Part shown: positions 8,184-16,506 of the stretch, piece by piece | How positions within the stretch are numbered: the first letter of the stretch is position 1 | Layout of the letters: every line of letters begins with the position of its first letter | Source of the DNA: Massilia sp. erpn | GTDB lineage: Bacteria > Pseudomonadota > Gammaproteobacteria > Burkholderiales > Burkholderiaceae_D | Direction of reading: 5' to 3' | Assembly: GCF_024400215.1 (NCBI RefSeq) | Contig: NZ_CP053748.1 | Location: 6,076,001-6,140,000, forward strand | Length of the DNA stretch: 64,000 nt | Notes under the pieces: model-generated | What the model was told of the DNA's origin: nothing | Database searches by the model: none | Seen by the model: the letters and a program-made list of their open reading frames with translations, nothing else | Position numbers and translations under genes: made by a program

Positions 8184-8987
8184 TCAATTGGCAGTGGCGC
8201 ACGGCGTGCGGGATAGCAGGTTCGGTGCGCTCTCATACCTTTCGACGACCCGGATAAAGTCGGCATAAATTTTCCTGCTGCCGATGCTGGCGTCGGCCGG
8301 TACGGACAGGCCCACGCGTGGCACATGCACCGCGCTGGGGTAGCTGTTGTGCGCAATCCTGGAGAAGTAGACTTCATTGCCGTTCAAATGCACATACAGT
8401 TCACCCTTGGCCGGCGTGGCCGACCACCTGGCTTGAATCCCGAAGCAGTGCCATTTATTCTTTTCCGCCGTGCCGATCACGATGCTGCGGTGGGCAGTAT
8501 TGGCTTCCGTGGCTTCGCCGGCCGGAAGGTGATTGAAGTTCGTGTTCAACACCAGCTTACTGCCCCGTACTTGCACAGCCAATGGCGGCGGCAGCTGTCC
8601 TCCATCCACGGCGCTATCGATTTGCGCCAGCGTGACGGGCGCGTCGCTCTCGACCCAGCCATCCGCCGGAAGAAAAACACTGATCACATACGAACGCCAA
8701 GCCTGCTCCGCGCCATTCAACGTCGGGAACTGTTCGCCTTTCAGGAAGAAGTCGTTGCGCAAGGCCGGGCCGGCATTGTTCAGCGTGACCTCAACCACCG
8801 GGCGGCCTTTCGCCACCGGCACGTCGGTGCGAACCGCGATGCCGCCCCCACCCTGCACGCGCAGGCCATACAGTGTGGCAAAGTTGGCCCCGATCTCGGA
8901 AGGGGTTCCCGGCGGGAGATCGGCGGCGCCAGCGTGCGCTGCGAACAGGCCGCCCAGCAGCAGGCCTGCATATCGTTTGAATTGCAT
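8184..8987 (-). CDS. Secreted polysaccharide-lyase-like protein, paralogue of the next gene
   Basis: A 267-residue exported protein, start at 8987 with AAAGGAC upstream and a signal peptide (MQFKRYAGLLLGGLFAAHAGA). It shares with its downstream neighbour the order of blocks VEVTLNNAGP, WRSYVISVFLPADGW, LAQIDS, HRSIVIGTAEKNKWHCFGIQARW, GELYVHLNGNEVYF, and IGSRKIYADFIRVVERYE, so both belong to the heparin-lyase-I-like jelly-roll group. It is shorter and more diverged, for instance without the HSSQG loop. The tandem arrangement suggests duplication and a joint role on an extracellular or self-made polysaccharide. Confidence 0.68.
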   Translation of the reverse strand: MQFKRYAGLLLGGLFAAHAGAADLPPGTPSEIGANFATLYGLRVQGGGGIAVRTDVPVAKGRPVVEVTLNNAGPALRNDFFLKGEQFPTLNGAEQAWRSYVISVFLPADGWVESDAPVTLAQIDSAVDGGQLPPPLAVQVRGSKLVLNTNFNHLPAGEATEANTAHRSIVIGTAEKNKWHCFGIQARWSATPAKGELYVHLNGNEVYFSRIAHNSYPSAVHVPRVGLSVPADASIGSRKIYADFIRVVERYESAPNLLSRTPCATAN

Positions 8988-9177
8988 GGTGTCCTTTCGA
9001 AAATGCGGCCGGACACCGGCAAGAACGCCGCGGATGCGCTTACTCAAGGCTCCGGCCTGCGGGCCGTATGATAAGCGCTTACCGCAGATTTGTTAATTTT
9101 TTATATATCCTTTAGTGCACGCAAAAGCGGCTGGCGCCGCGTCGACGGAAGCCAGCCACGATAGCCGCAACAAAGGA

Positions 9178-10383
9178 TCAATAACCGATCTCTTTGAAGT
9201 ACTCGCTGCGCGCCTGCAGGGCGGTATCGGCGAAGTCCGAGAACAGGCCGTCCACGCCCAGGGCGTAGAAGTGCTTGTATTCGGCTTTCGGATCGCCCTT
9301 GTAGTCGCTGGCCAGGCGGCGCTTCTCGTTGCGGAAGGTATAGGGGTGGACGAACAGGCCGGCCTTGTGGGCATCGCTGACCAGGGTGGTGGCTGGCAGG
9401 GTCACGGCATCGGCCTCGTTCACCTTGCCGTCGCCGTTCACGTCCACCACTTTGCCGTCCGTGCCCACCGTGCCTTTGACGCTGACGATGTAGCGCTTCC
9501 ATGGACCGATGCCGTCGGCATAGGATTTGATCTCGGCCAGGCCGGCTGGCGTGACCATGGCGCTGAACAGGCGCTTGTCGCCCGCCAGCGCCCAGTCGTA
9601 TGGACGGTCATACGGCGCGGCGAAAGTCAGGGTGCCGGTTTTCAGATCGACATCGTCGGCGTCGATCAGCTGCACCAGCTTCAGTTTCGAACCTTTGCTG
9701 CGGATGTATTTCAGGCTGCCCGGTTCAAAGGACTGGATGAAGACCGGCGCGCTGGCATCGTTCCAGCCGGCGGCGGAGAGCAGCGCCAGCAGCTTGTCTT
9801 CCAGCGGCAGGCCAAGCTGCCGGTGGAAGGTCGGATTCTTGGTCTCGGGGTAGATGGTGATGGTGCGGCCGCTCTTCTTGATCATGTCGACGATTTCCTG
9901 GATCGTCGCAATCTTGTACTTGCCGTTGAACTGCTGCGGACGTTCAGCGTCGGTGGACGTGCCGCCCAGGGTCTTGATCTCGGCCAGCGTGAAGTCGCTG
10001 GCGAACCAGCCTTCCTGCGTTTCGCCATCGACATTCACGGTGCGCTTGCGCGCCGCAAATTCGGGATGGGAAGCGACGTCGGTGCTGTAAGCCAGGTTCG
10101 GATCGTGGCGCGCGATCAGCACGCCGTCCTTGGTGCTGATCACGTCCGGCTCGATGGCGTCGGCGCCCAGCTCGATGGCTTTGGCATACGCTTCCACTGT
10201 CTCTTCCGGGATATAGCCGCTGGCGCCGCGGTGGGCCACGACCAGGGCGGGCTTGCCGTCCAGGGTATTCAGCTTGACCAGGCTGATGCTATCGCTGCCG
10301 CCGCAGGCGCTCAGGACCAGCAGGGCCGCGCACAGGCTGGCGTTTTTCAGTTGGAACCGAACGGCCTTCTCTTGCTTCTTCAT
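9178..10383 (-). CDS. Lipoprotein glycerophosphodiester phosphodiesterase with EF-hand loop
   Basis: A 401-residue GlpQ-like enzyme that hydrolyses glycerophosphodiesters to glycerol-3-phosphate and an alcohol. The N-terminus has a lipoprotein signal with lipobox LSAC, so it is anchored to a membrane facing the periplasm. Catalytic features are AHRGASGYIPEETVEAY, GADAIEPDV and ARHDPNL, with TIYPETKNP and the final LGVDGLFSDFADTA block. Residues 314-325 (DVNGDGKVNEAD) form a textbook calcium-binding EF-hand/dockerin-type loop inserted near the C-terminal part of the barrel. Calcium dependence is normal for periplasmic GlpQ, but this loop is an extra. Monocistronic in appearance. Confidence 0.92.
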   Translation of the reverse strand: MKKQEKAVRFQLKNASLCAALLVLSACGGSDSISLVKLNTLDGKPALVVAHRGASGYIPEETVEAYAKAIELGADAIEPDVISTKDGVLIARHDPNLAYSTDVASHPEFAARKRTVNVDGETQEGWFASDFTLAEIKTLGGTSTDAERPQQFNGKYKIATIQEIVDMIKKSGRTITIYPETKNPTFHRQLGLPLEDKLLALLSAAGWNDASAPVFIQSFEPGSLKYIRSKGSKLKLVQLIDADDVDLKTGTLTFAAPYDRPYDWALAGDKRLFSAMVTPAGLAEIKSYADGIGPWKRYIVSVKGTVGTDGKVVDVNGDGKVNEADAVTLPATTLVSDAHKAGLFVHPYTFRNEKRRLASDYKGDPKAEYKHFYALGVDGLFSDFADTALQARSEYFKEIGY

Positions 10384-10521
10384 TATTGCTTCCCTTGCTG
10401 TGTTTTTGACAACGGCATTCTAGGGAGGCTAAATGACAGCTTCATGACGGCAAGCAAGCGTGCGGCCTGGGGATGCGGAAAGTCCCGATTGAATCCGTAA
10501 AATTTCTCCATGGCAATTTTG

Positions 10522-10530
10522 TGGTATAAT
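10522..10530 (+). promoter_or_regulatory. Extended -10 promoter element
   Basis: TGGTATAAT is a perfect extended -10 (TGnTATAAT), about 35 bases before the start codon at 10565, with no good -35. Extended -10 promoters do not need a -35. It would drive the membrane protein and DUF945-like gene that follow. Confidence 0.6.
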
Positions 10531-10564
10531 TGCATATTAATCAATTTTGCAATCGAGGGTTTTT

Positions 10565-11194
10565 ATGCTTCTGATCTGGGGTAAGCGCAACTACGGCGCG
10601 GTCGAAAAAGTCGGCAACATGGCGGTCAAAACCCGCTTCGGCCATTTCTGGTATCTGCCGCTGTTTCCAACGCAAAGCTTCTATATCAACAGCGAGAAGG
10701 ACACCGGCTACGATCTGCGCAAAATCCATTGGCGTTCGGTGCTGTGCGCCTATCTGCGCGTGTGGATGCCGCTGCTCTTCATCATGGGCGTGTTCGCCGC
10801 GCTGGATGGTATCGGCGTAATCAGTGCCGCCGTGCTGCTGCTGTCGGCCGCAGGCTTTATCGCCAGCTTCAAGCTGGGCAAGAAATTCGCGCGCGCCGAG
10901 AGCGAGCAGGTGCGCAACCTGATGGACAAGCACTTCGGCATCGCCATCGATCCGCTGGACTGCAAACACAGCATGGCCGAACACATCGACCTGCGCGCGC
11001 GCGAACTGAGTGGCGCGCCCGTGGCGGAAGGCTGGTATCGCCAGGTGCTGAAAGACCTGTTCAGCGCGCCCGATCTGGTCGAACTGGCCATTCTGCGCGC
11101 CCGCTGCGAACAGCTCGACGCCGAGCTGCAACTGCAGGTCTGCCGCAGGCTGAATCCGCAAAGCGCCAACGCCGCCCTGGCTGGCGCGGTCTGA
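10565..11194 (+). CDS. Hypothetical inner-membrane protein
   Basis: A 209-residue protein I cannot assign to a characterised family. Start at 10565 has GAGG seven bases upstream; the longer frame from 10547 lacks such support. The N-terminal 55 residues are soluble and aromatic (FGHFWYLPLFPTQSFYI). Two membrane segments follow at about residues 62-80 and 84-103. The C-terminal half is soluble and helical with several Cys (CKHS, RARCEQLD, QVCRRL). The next gene starts 14 bases downstream, so they form an operon. Confidence 0.7.
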   Translation: MLLIWGKRNYGAVEKVGNMAVKTRFGHFWYLPLFPTQSFYINSEKDTGYDLRKIHWRSVLCAYLRVWMPLLFIMGVFAALDGIGVISAAVLLLSAAGFIASFKLGKKFARAESEQVRNLMDKHFGIAIDPLDCKHSMAEHIDLRARELSGAPVAEGWYRQVLKDLFSAPDLVELAILRARCEQLDAELQLQVCRRLNPQSANAALAGAV

Positions 11195-11208
11195 GTCGGG
11201 GAAGTCAT

Positions 11209-12135
11209 ATGAAACACGCATTCCTTCGCAATACCTTCCTGCTTGCGGCACTGGCGCCGCAAGCCTTTGCCGCACCGGCGCCGGCGCCGGCGCAGGAAAG
11301 AGTCATTACTGTGCCTACCCTGTCCATGTCGTCGCAGGACTCGCAACTGATCGTCGCGCCACGCGAAATCCGCACGGCAGGTCCGCGCGGCGCGGACGAA
11401 CTGTGGTTCGGCAATGCTCGAGTAACGATTCCCTCGGCCTATTTTTCCGTGTCGACGATGGAACTGAAATTCGGCAGCATCGAGCAGACTGTGCGCACCA
11501 CCACGCGCGGCAAGCTGGCCGACTCGCAGTCCGACGTGCGCCTGGCTTCCATCGAAGTCTTCGGCCAGCGCATCGAGGACGTGCACCTCGGCGTGCGCTT
11601 TGAAAAATTCGATCTGGCCGAAATGCACAAGGTCGAAAAGGACGCTGCCTTCATGAGCAATGCCTTCACCAGCATCGAAGCGTTCAACGCCAAGCGCGGC
11701 AACGTGCTGATGGCCATGGCGCGTTCCGCCGTGCGCCATGGCAGCCGTGTTGTGCTGGATGATTTCAGCCTGAACTACAAGAACTTCCGCGCCCGCGTGA
11801 CGGGCCATTTCGGCTTGCGCGATGCCAGCGAAAAGGATCTGGCGTCGATACAGCAGATCCTGAAAAAAGTGGACGGCCGGATCGAGATCAGCGTGCCGGC
11901 CGGCATTCCGCGCGCCATGTGCCAGGCTTTCGTGCATACCGTGCCGAACATCCAAGGCACGGGCATGGAGCGCTGGCAGCAGCAACAGAACTGCTACCAG
12001 GCCGCCATGACGAAAGTTGTGGGCGAAGGCTGGGCGCGCATGGAAGACGGCGTGCTGCGCTCCACCATCATCATCAGCCAAGGTAATCTGAACGTAAACG
12101 GCAAAAGCACCAAAGTTAATTTGAGTGCCGATTAA
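11209..12135 (+). CDS. Exported DUF945/YdgA-like protein
   Basis: A 308-residue protein with a signal peptide (MKHAFLRNTFLLAALAPQAFA) followed by a short Ala-Pro stretch. Repeated beta-strand blocks such as ARVTIPSAYFSVSTMELKFGSIEQTVRTTTRG, ASIEVFGQRIEDVHLGVRFEKFD and VLRSTIIISQGNLNVNGKSTKVNL, ending with a DGRIEISVPAGIP segment, resemble the DUF945/YdgA family of periplasmic or envelope proteins of unknown role. Start at 11209 is preceded by GGGGAAG. It is the second gene after the membrane protein. Confidence 0.68.
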   Translation: MKHAFLRNTFLLAALAPQAFAAPAPAPAQERVITVPTLSMSSQDSQLIVAPREIRTAGPRGADELWFGNARVTIPSAYFSVSTMELKFGSIEQTVRTTTRGKLADSQSDVRLASIEVFGQRIEDVHLGVRFEKFDLAEMHKVEKDAAFMSNAFTSIEAFNAKRGNVLMAMARSAVRHGSRVVLDDFSLNYKNFRARVTGHFGLRDASEKDLASIQQILKKVDGRIEISVPAGIPRAMCQAFVHTVPNIQGTGMERWQQQQNCYQAAMTKVVGEGWARMEDGVLRSTIIISQGNLNVNGKSTKVNLSAD

Positions 12136-12234
12136 AGCCACCGAGCCACCCCGCGCACGGTTACAAAGTGCGTGTTTTCGCCCTTGAAGCCGGGTGTATA
12201 GTTGGCCGCTTTCAGACCAAGGGAGGAAAGCGAC

Positions 12235-12792
12235 GTGACACTCAAGGCGACACAGGCGGAACTCTATGCAATGGAGGGGGTGGCTCCCATCCTGGCAGGC
12301 GAGCATTCCTGCATACTGCGCAAGACCCTCAAGCATAATCTGGATAACAAGGCGATCCATATCGGCACGCCGCTGATCATGTATGTGGCCCAGGGCCAGC
12401 AATTCATCAGCGACAGCGCGGGCCTGCACTATGTGGTCGATGAAGGGCAAATGGTCTTCCTGTCGCCGGGGACCTATAACGTCAGCCACCGCGTTACCGC
12501 GCACGCCAGCTTCGATGCAATGCTGCTCTTTATCGACCGCCAACTGGTGGAGAAATGCTTGAACGATGCGGCGGCGGACAAGCCGCCGCCAGGCGACGAC
12601 GGCAAGCGCATCCTGTATGCGGGAGAACAGATCCGCCGCTATATGGATGCACAGGAGTATGTGTACCGCAATGCCTGCAGCAACGATGCGCTGCTGGAGT
12701 TGAAACTGCTGGAACTGCTGCACCTGATCGCACTGCAAGACCCGGCGCAGCAGCTGCTGCGCGCCATGCTGTCCGGCGGCGATCCCGCCTGA
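12235..12792 (+). CDS. AraC-type N-terminal sensor domain without helix-turn-helix
   Basis: A 185-residue protein starting at a GTG (12235) with GGGAGGAAA seven bases upstream. The sequence from ILAGEHSCILRKTLKHNLDNKAIHIG through LIMYVAQGQQFISDSAGLHYVVDEGQMVFLSPGTYNVSHRV matches the cupin-like ligand/partner-binding half of ExsA-type AraC regulators. AraC proteins normally continue with about 100 residues of paired helix-turn-helix; here the frame stops after a short helical tail. It could be a stand-alone sensor or antagonist, or a truncated regulator. The 53 bases to the convergent oleate hydratase gene show no leftover DNA-binding domain. Confidence 0.7.
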   Translation: MTLKATQAELYAMEGVAPILAGEHSCILRKTLKHNLDNKAIHIGTPLIMYVAQGQQFISDSAGLHYVVDEGQMVFLSPGTYNVSHRVTAHASFDAMLLFIDRQLVEKCLNDAAADKPPPGDDGKRILYAGEQIRRYMDAQEYVYRNACSNDALLELKLLELLHLIALQDPAQQLLRAMLSGGDPA

Positions 12793-12845
12793 AACGGCGG
12801 ACTGCACGTAAGGCGCCTGCAGCTGCGGGCGCCCTTCCCTCTCGC

Positions 12846-14420
12846 TTACTTGAAGGCCTTGATCAAGGCGTCGATCTTCACCTTCACCGAATCGTCGTGG
12901 TGCCGGATGGGCGGCACTTCACGCTCCACATCCAGCAGCTCATACACGGCCATCTGTGCCGCGCGCACCGAGTATTCGACGGTGAACACAACGTCCTCCG
13001 GCACTTCCACGAACTGGCTGACGAAAGCCAGGTTCTTCGAATTCTTCGGCACCGGCAACGGCCGGTCGGCATGGGCGCGCGGCATGAACATGCTGGTGAT
13101 GTAAGGCATGCGGCATGGGATGCAGTTCGCCGCCGTCATCAGTTCGTCGTAGTCGAAGTTCAGGTGGCCGCACAGCTCGCGCAAAATCTCTTCGCCGCTG
13201 CATTCGGCCATCGGCTTGGCCACGAAGTTGCCGATGCGGTCGGGATGCAGTCCATAGCCCCAGAACACCTTCACGCCCTGCGGCTGGTTGCGGAAGTGCG
13301 GCTGGTAAGCCAGCACCACCGACATGAACCAGTTGGAATCCTTGAAGGTCACCAGGCCGCCGGTGCCGGCGCGGTTGCCGGTGAAGCGTTCCATCGCGTC
13401 GAAGAATTTGCTGTCCTTCAGCGTCACGGTGAAGGACTCCCACCATGCCTCCGGAATGCTGGAGTTGAAGACGGCCGGGTTGCCGAATTCGGGACGGTCC
13501 TTCGCCAGCTTTTCCCACAGTTCCCAGCCGCCGCTATCGCGCTTGGTCAGCTTGGCCGGCGCGTGGCACATGCTGCCGAAGCTCGACGCATCGGTCATCG
13601 ACGCGTTCTGCACAAAGACCAGATCGTCCGGCCCCACGGCCACGGTGGCTTCGGCGCCGCCGCGCAGGTAGCGGATACCGGTGACCACATGCTTGCCGTC
13701 CTGCTGCACGATATCCAGGTCGGTGACCCGCGATTGCAGCTGCACCTGCACGCCCTGGTCGGACAGCCAGTGCCACAGCGGACGCACGAAGGAATCGTAC
13801 TGGTTGAACACGGTGCGCTTCACGCCGGCCAGGGTTTCGATGCGCGAGAACTCCAGCATGAAGCGGTGCAGGTAGCGGCGGAATTCAACGGCGCTATGCC
13901 AAGGCTGGAAGGCAAAGGTGGTGGCCCACATATACCAGAACCTGGTCTCGAAGAATTCGGGCGACAGCCAATCGGTGATGGCGCTGGCGCCCAGGGCTTC
14001 CTCGTCGGCCTCGGTCAGGCGCAGCAGTTCCAGGCGGTCGTTCATGGAGAAGCCCATGGACTCCACGCACAGCTTGAAGCGGTTGCGGTCCACCAGGCGG
14101 GCGCGCGAATGCGACTGGTTCTTCTGGTTGAATTCCAGGGTCTCTTCGAACACGGTTTTGCCGGCGTGGTCGATGGAGGGAATGGTTTTGAACAGATCCC
14201 AGGTGCACTCGTAGTTATCGGTGGTGAGCATGCGGCCGCCGCGCAGGCGGTAGCCGTCTTCGGCATTGCCGCCGCCATCCAGGCTGCCACCCGGCACGGG
14301 CAGCTCTTCGAAAATGGTGATATTGCGGCCGGGGATGCCCGCGTCGCGGATCATAAAGGCCGCCGCGGCCAGGGAACCGATGCCGCTGCCGACCAGGTAG
14401 GCTTTGATGTTCTTGCTCAT
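12846..14420 (-). CDS. ohyA: Oleate hydratase (myosin-cross-reactive antigen family)
   Basis: A 524-residue FAD enzyme that adds water to the double bond of oleic and related unsaturated fatty acids to give 10-hydroxy products. The FAD-binding start AYLVGSGIGSLAAAAFMIRDAG, then FEELPVPGGSLDGGGN and GYRLRGGRMLTTDNYECTWDLF, is diagnostic, as are FETRFWYMWATTFAFQPWHSAVEFRRYLHRFMLEF and the C-terminal FVEVPEDVVFTVEYSVRAAQ. The start at 14420 was chosen over an upstream one because AGGAGGT stands 8 bases before it. A perfect FNR/ANR-type box lies about 60 bases upstream. Such enzymes detoxify or store membrane-active fatty acids; a FadL porin is encoded at 24.7 kb but is not linked. Confidence 0.95.
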   Translation of the reverse strand: MSKNIKAYLVGSGIGSLAAAAFMIRDAGIPGRNITIFEELPVPGGSLDGGGNAEDGYRLRGGRMLTTDNYECTWDLFKTIPSIDHAGKTVFEETLEFNQKNQSHSRARLVDRNRFKLCVESMGFSMNDRLELLRLTEADEEALGASAITDWLSPEFFETRFWYMWATTFAFQPWHSAVEFRRYLHRFMLEFSRIETLAGVKRTVFNQYDSFVRPLWHWLSDQGVQVQLQSRVTDLDIVQQDGKHVVTGIRYLRGGAEATVAVGPDDLVFVQNASMTDASSFGSMCHAPAKLTKRDSGGWELWEKLAKDRPEFGNPAVFNSSIPEAWWESFTVTLKDSKFFDAMERFTGNRAGTGGLVTFKDSNWFMSVVLAYQPHFRNQPQGVKVFWGYGLHPDRIGNFVAKPMAECSGEEILRELCGHLNFDYDELMTAANCIPCRMPYITSMFMPRAHADRPLPVPKNSKNLAFVSQFVEVPEDVVFTVEYSVRAAQMAVYELLDVEREVPPIRHHDDSVKVKIDALIKAFK

Positions 14421-14479
14421 ATTGATACCTCCTATCAAAAATCTTGATTCATGGTAACAACTTTGCTTAAACATGAAGA

Positions 14480-14493
14480 TTGATCTAGATCAA
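14480..14493. promoter_or_regulatory. FNR/ANR-type box upstream of oleate hydratase
   Basis: TTGATCTAGATCAA is a perfect match to the FNR/ANR consensus TTGAT-N4-ATCAA. On the minus strand a -10-like TACCAT follows 23 bases after the box, about the spacing of a class II activated promoter, with the ohyA start 59 bases from the box. It is symmetrical, so it could also act on the DUF2970 gene at 14612. Confidence 0.6.
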
Positions 14494-14611
14494 ATTCGCC
14501 CGGCTTAGAGGGTTTCATCTGATATGGTCGATTTGGCGGCCTTCTGCGTCTGTTTATTTTCTTGAAAGCAAGGGAAAATGGACCGTCACAGTCATCTGCA
14601 AGGAGATTCCC

Positions 14612-14812
14612 ATGCCCATCCCAACCAAGCGCGGTTTCGGCGAAACCATGATTGCCGTGGCCTGGTCCTTTGTCGGCCTGCGCCGCAGGCGCGACTTCGA
14701 CAAGGACGTCGATGCGATGAATCCCCTGTATGTGATCGGCGCCGGCCTGATCGCGGTCGCCGTGCTGGTCGTCACCCTGATTTCCATCGTGCGTATGGTG
14801 GTCAGCGCATAA
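14612..14812 (+). CDS. DUF2970 small membrane protein
   Basis: A 66-residue protein of the DUF2970 family, common in betaproteobacteria. It has the typical AWSFVGLRRRRDFDKDV block followed by MNPLYVIGAGLIAVAVLVVTLISIVRMVV, a single membrane helix. Function unknown. GGAG stands about 7 bases before the ATG. It lies alone between oleate hydratase (divergent) and the cystine symporter. Confidence 0.85.
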   Translation: MPIPTKRGFGETMIAVAWSFVGLRRRRDFDKDVDAMNPLYVIGAGLIAVAVLVVTLISIVRMVVSA

Positions 14813-14942
14813 GCTAATGCGCTCAGCGAGAATAGCCCGCAGTTAGCGGCAAAAAGACGGAAAAAGGATGGAACCGGGGCATACGCCCAGCCCCGATTCA
14901 CTATAAAATCACCCTTTCCGCAAAACCTGAGTCAAGGTGTCC

Positions 14943-16343
14943 ATGGCTATTCAAGTGATCCTCAACCTGGCGGTGGCTGCCGCCATCCTGGCCTTCCTCT
15001 ACCTCCAGCAGGCGCGCCACGCCACCTTCACGGTGCGCGTGTTCAGCGCCCTCGGCCTGGGCATCGTGCTCGGCGCCGGCCTGCAAGCCGTGTACGGCGC
15101 GGCCAATCCCATCCTCGCCAGCACCGGACAGTATCTGGACATCGTCGGCACCGGCTATGTGAAGCTGCTGCAGATGATCGTGATGCCGCTGATTATGGTG
15201 TCCATCATCGGCGCCATTCTCAAGCTGAAGAACGCCAGCTCGCTGGGCAAGATCAGCGTGCTCACCATCGGCACCCTGATGCTGACCACCGTGGTGGCGG
15301 CCGCCATCGGCATCCTGATGGCCAAGCTGTTCGGCCTCACCGCCGTCGGCCTGACCTCGAACGCGGCCGAAGTGGCGCGCGGCGCCTACCTGCAGGGCAA
15401 GCTGCCCGATGCGCAGGCGATTTCGCTGCCGAACATGATCATCAGCTTCCTGCCCGCCAATCCCTTCCTCGACATGACAGGCGGACGCAAGACCTCCACC
15501 ATTGCGGTGGTGATCTTCTCCATCTTCATCGGCATCGCCGCCACCGGCATCGCGCAGAAGAAGCCGGACGAATTCGCCTCCTTCGAACGCTTCATCCATG
15601 TAGCGCATACCATCGTCATGCGCCTGGTGACCATCGTGCTGCGCCTGACTCCCTATGGCGTGTTCGCGCTGATGGCGCAGGTCGTCGCCACCTCCAGCTA
15701 TGCCGACATCCTGAACCTGATCGGCTTCGTGCTGGCCTCCTACTGCGCGCTGATCCTGATGTTCGGCGTGCATCTGGGCCTGGTCTCGGCCAGCGGCCTG
15801 AATCCGCTGCGCTTCGTGAAGAAGATCTTCCCGGTGCTGGTGTTCGCCTTCACCTCGCGCACCAGCGCCGGTTCGATTCCGATGAGCGTGCAGACCCAGA
15901 CCCAGCGCCTGGGCACGCCGGAAGGCATCGCCAACTTCGCCGCCTCGTTCGGCGCCACCATCGGCCAGAACGGCTGCGCCGGCATCTACCCGGCCATGCT
16001 GGCGGTGATGATCGCGCCCACCGTGGGCATCGATCCCTTCACCATCGGCTTCCTGCTGCCGCTGCTGGCCATCATCATGGTCGGCTCGGTCGGCGTGGCC
16101 GGCGTGGGCGGCGGCGCCACCTTTGCCGCGCTGATCGTGCTGTCCTCGCTCGATCTGCCGGTGGCGCTGGCCGGCCTGCTGATCTCGATCGAACCGCTGA
16201 TCGATATGGGCCGCACTGCGCTCAATGTGAGCGGCTCCATCACGGCCGGCACCGTCACCAGCCGCGTGCTCGGCGAAACCGATCTGGCCGTCTTCAACCG
16301 CGACGACGATAGCGGCAACGACAGCGAAACGCTGGCCGCCTGA
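14943..16343 (+). CDS. tcyP: L-cystine / dicarboxylate-type symporter (TcyP-like)
   Basis: A 466-residue inner-membrane protein of the dicarboxylate/amino acid:cation symporter family. The substrate-binding hairpin motifs are visible: SRTSAGSIPMSVQ (HP1-type serine-rich loop), NFAASFGATIGQNGCAGIYPAMLAVMIAP (the NMDGT-like region, here GQNGCAG as in the cystine branch) and GVAGVGGGATFAALIVLSSLDLP. This branch (TcyP/YdjN) imports L-cystine with cations. ATG at 14943 is preferred over a GTG six bases upstream because AAGG lies at proper distance. A strong terminator follows. Confidence 0.87.
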   Translation: MAIQVILNLAVAAAILAFLYLQQARHATFTVRVFSALGLGIVLGAGLQAVYGAANPILASTGQYLDIVGTGYVKLLQMIVMPLIMVSIIGAILKLKNASSLGKISVLTIGTLMLTTVVAAAIGILMAKLFGLTAVGLTSNAAEVARGAYLQGKLPDAQAISLPNMIISFLPANPFLDMTGGRKTSTIAVVIFSIFIGIAATGIAQKKPDEFASFERFIHVAHTIVMRLVTIVLRLTPYGVFALMAQVVATSSYADILNLIGFVLASYCALILMFGVHLGLVSASGLNPLRFVKKIFPVLVFAFTSRTSAGSIPMSVQTQTQRLGTPEGIANFAASFGATIGQNGCAGIYPAMLAVMIAPTVGIDPFTIGFLLPLLAIIMVGSVGVAGVGGGATFAALIVLSSLDLPVALAGLLISIEPLIDMGRTALNVSGSITAGTVTSRVLGETDLAVFNRDDDSGNDSETLAA

Positions 16344-16368
16344 GACTGCCCGGAAACGGACACCCATG

Positions 16369-16402
16369 GCCGCTGACGGGCATTGCCCGCAGCGGCTTTT
16401 TT
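16369..16402 (+). terminator. Rho-independent terminator after the cystine symporter
   Basis: GCCGCTG and CAGCGGC arms, extended by an inner GGGC/GCCC pairing, are followed by TTTTTT. It separates the symporter from the efflux operon. Confidence 0.88.
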
Positions 16403-16506
16403 CTTGCCCGCACCGCAGAGCGCCTGCAACGGCGGGCCTTCCCTGATTTCCGCTGAGCTGGCACGGAGTTTGCAATATAGAACGTATTGCAACCGACTCC
16501 ACGATC

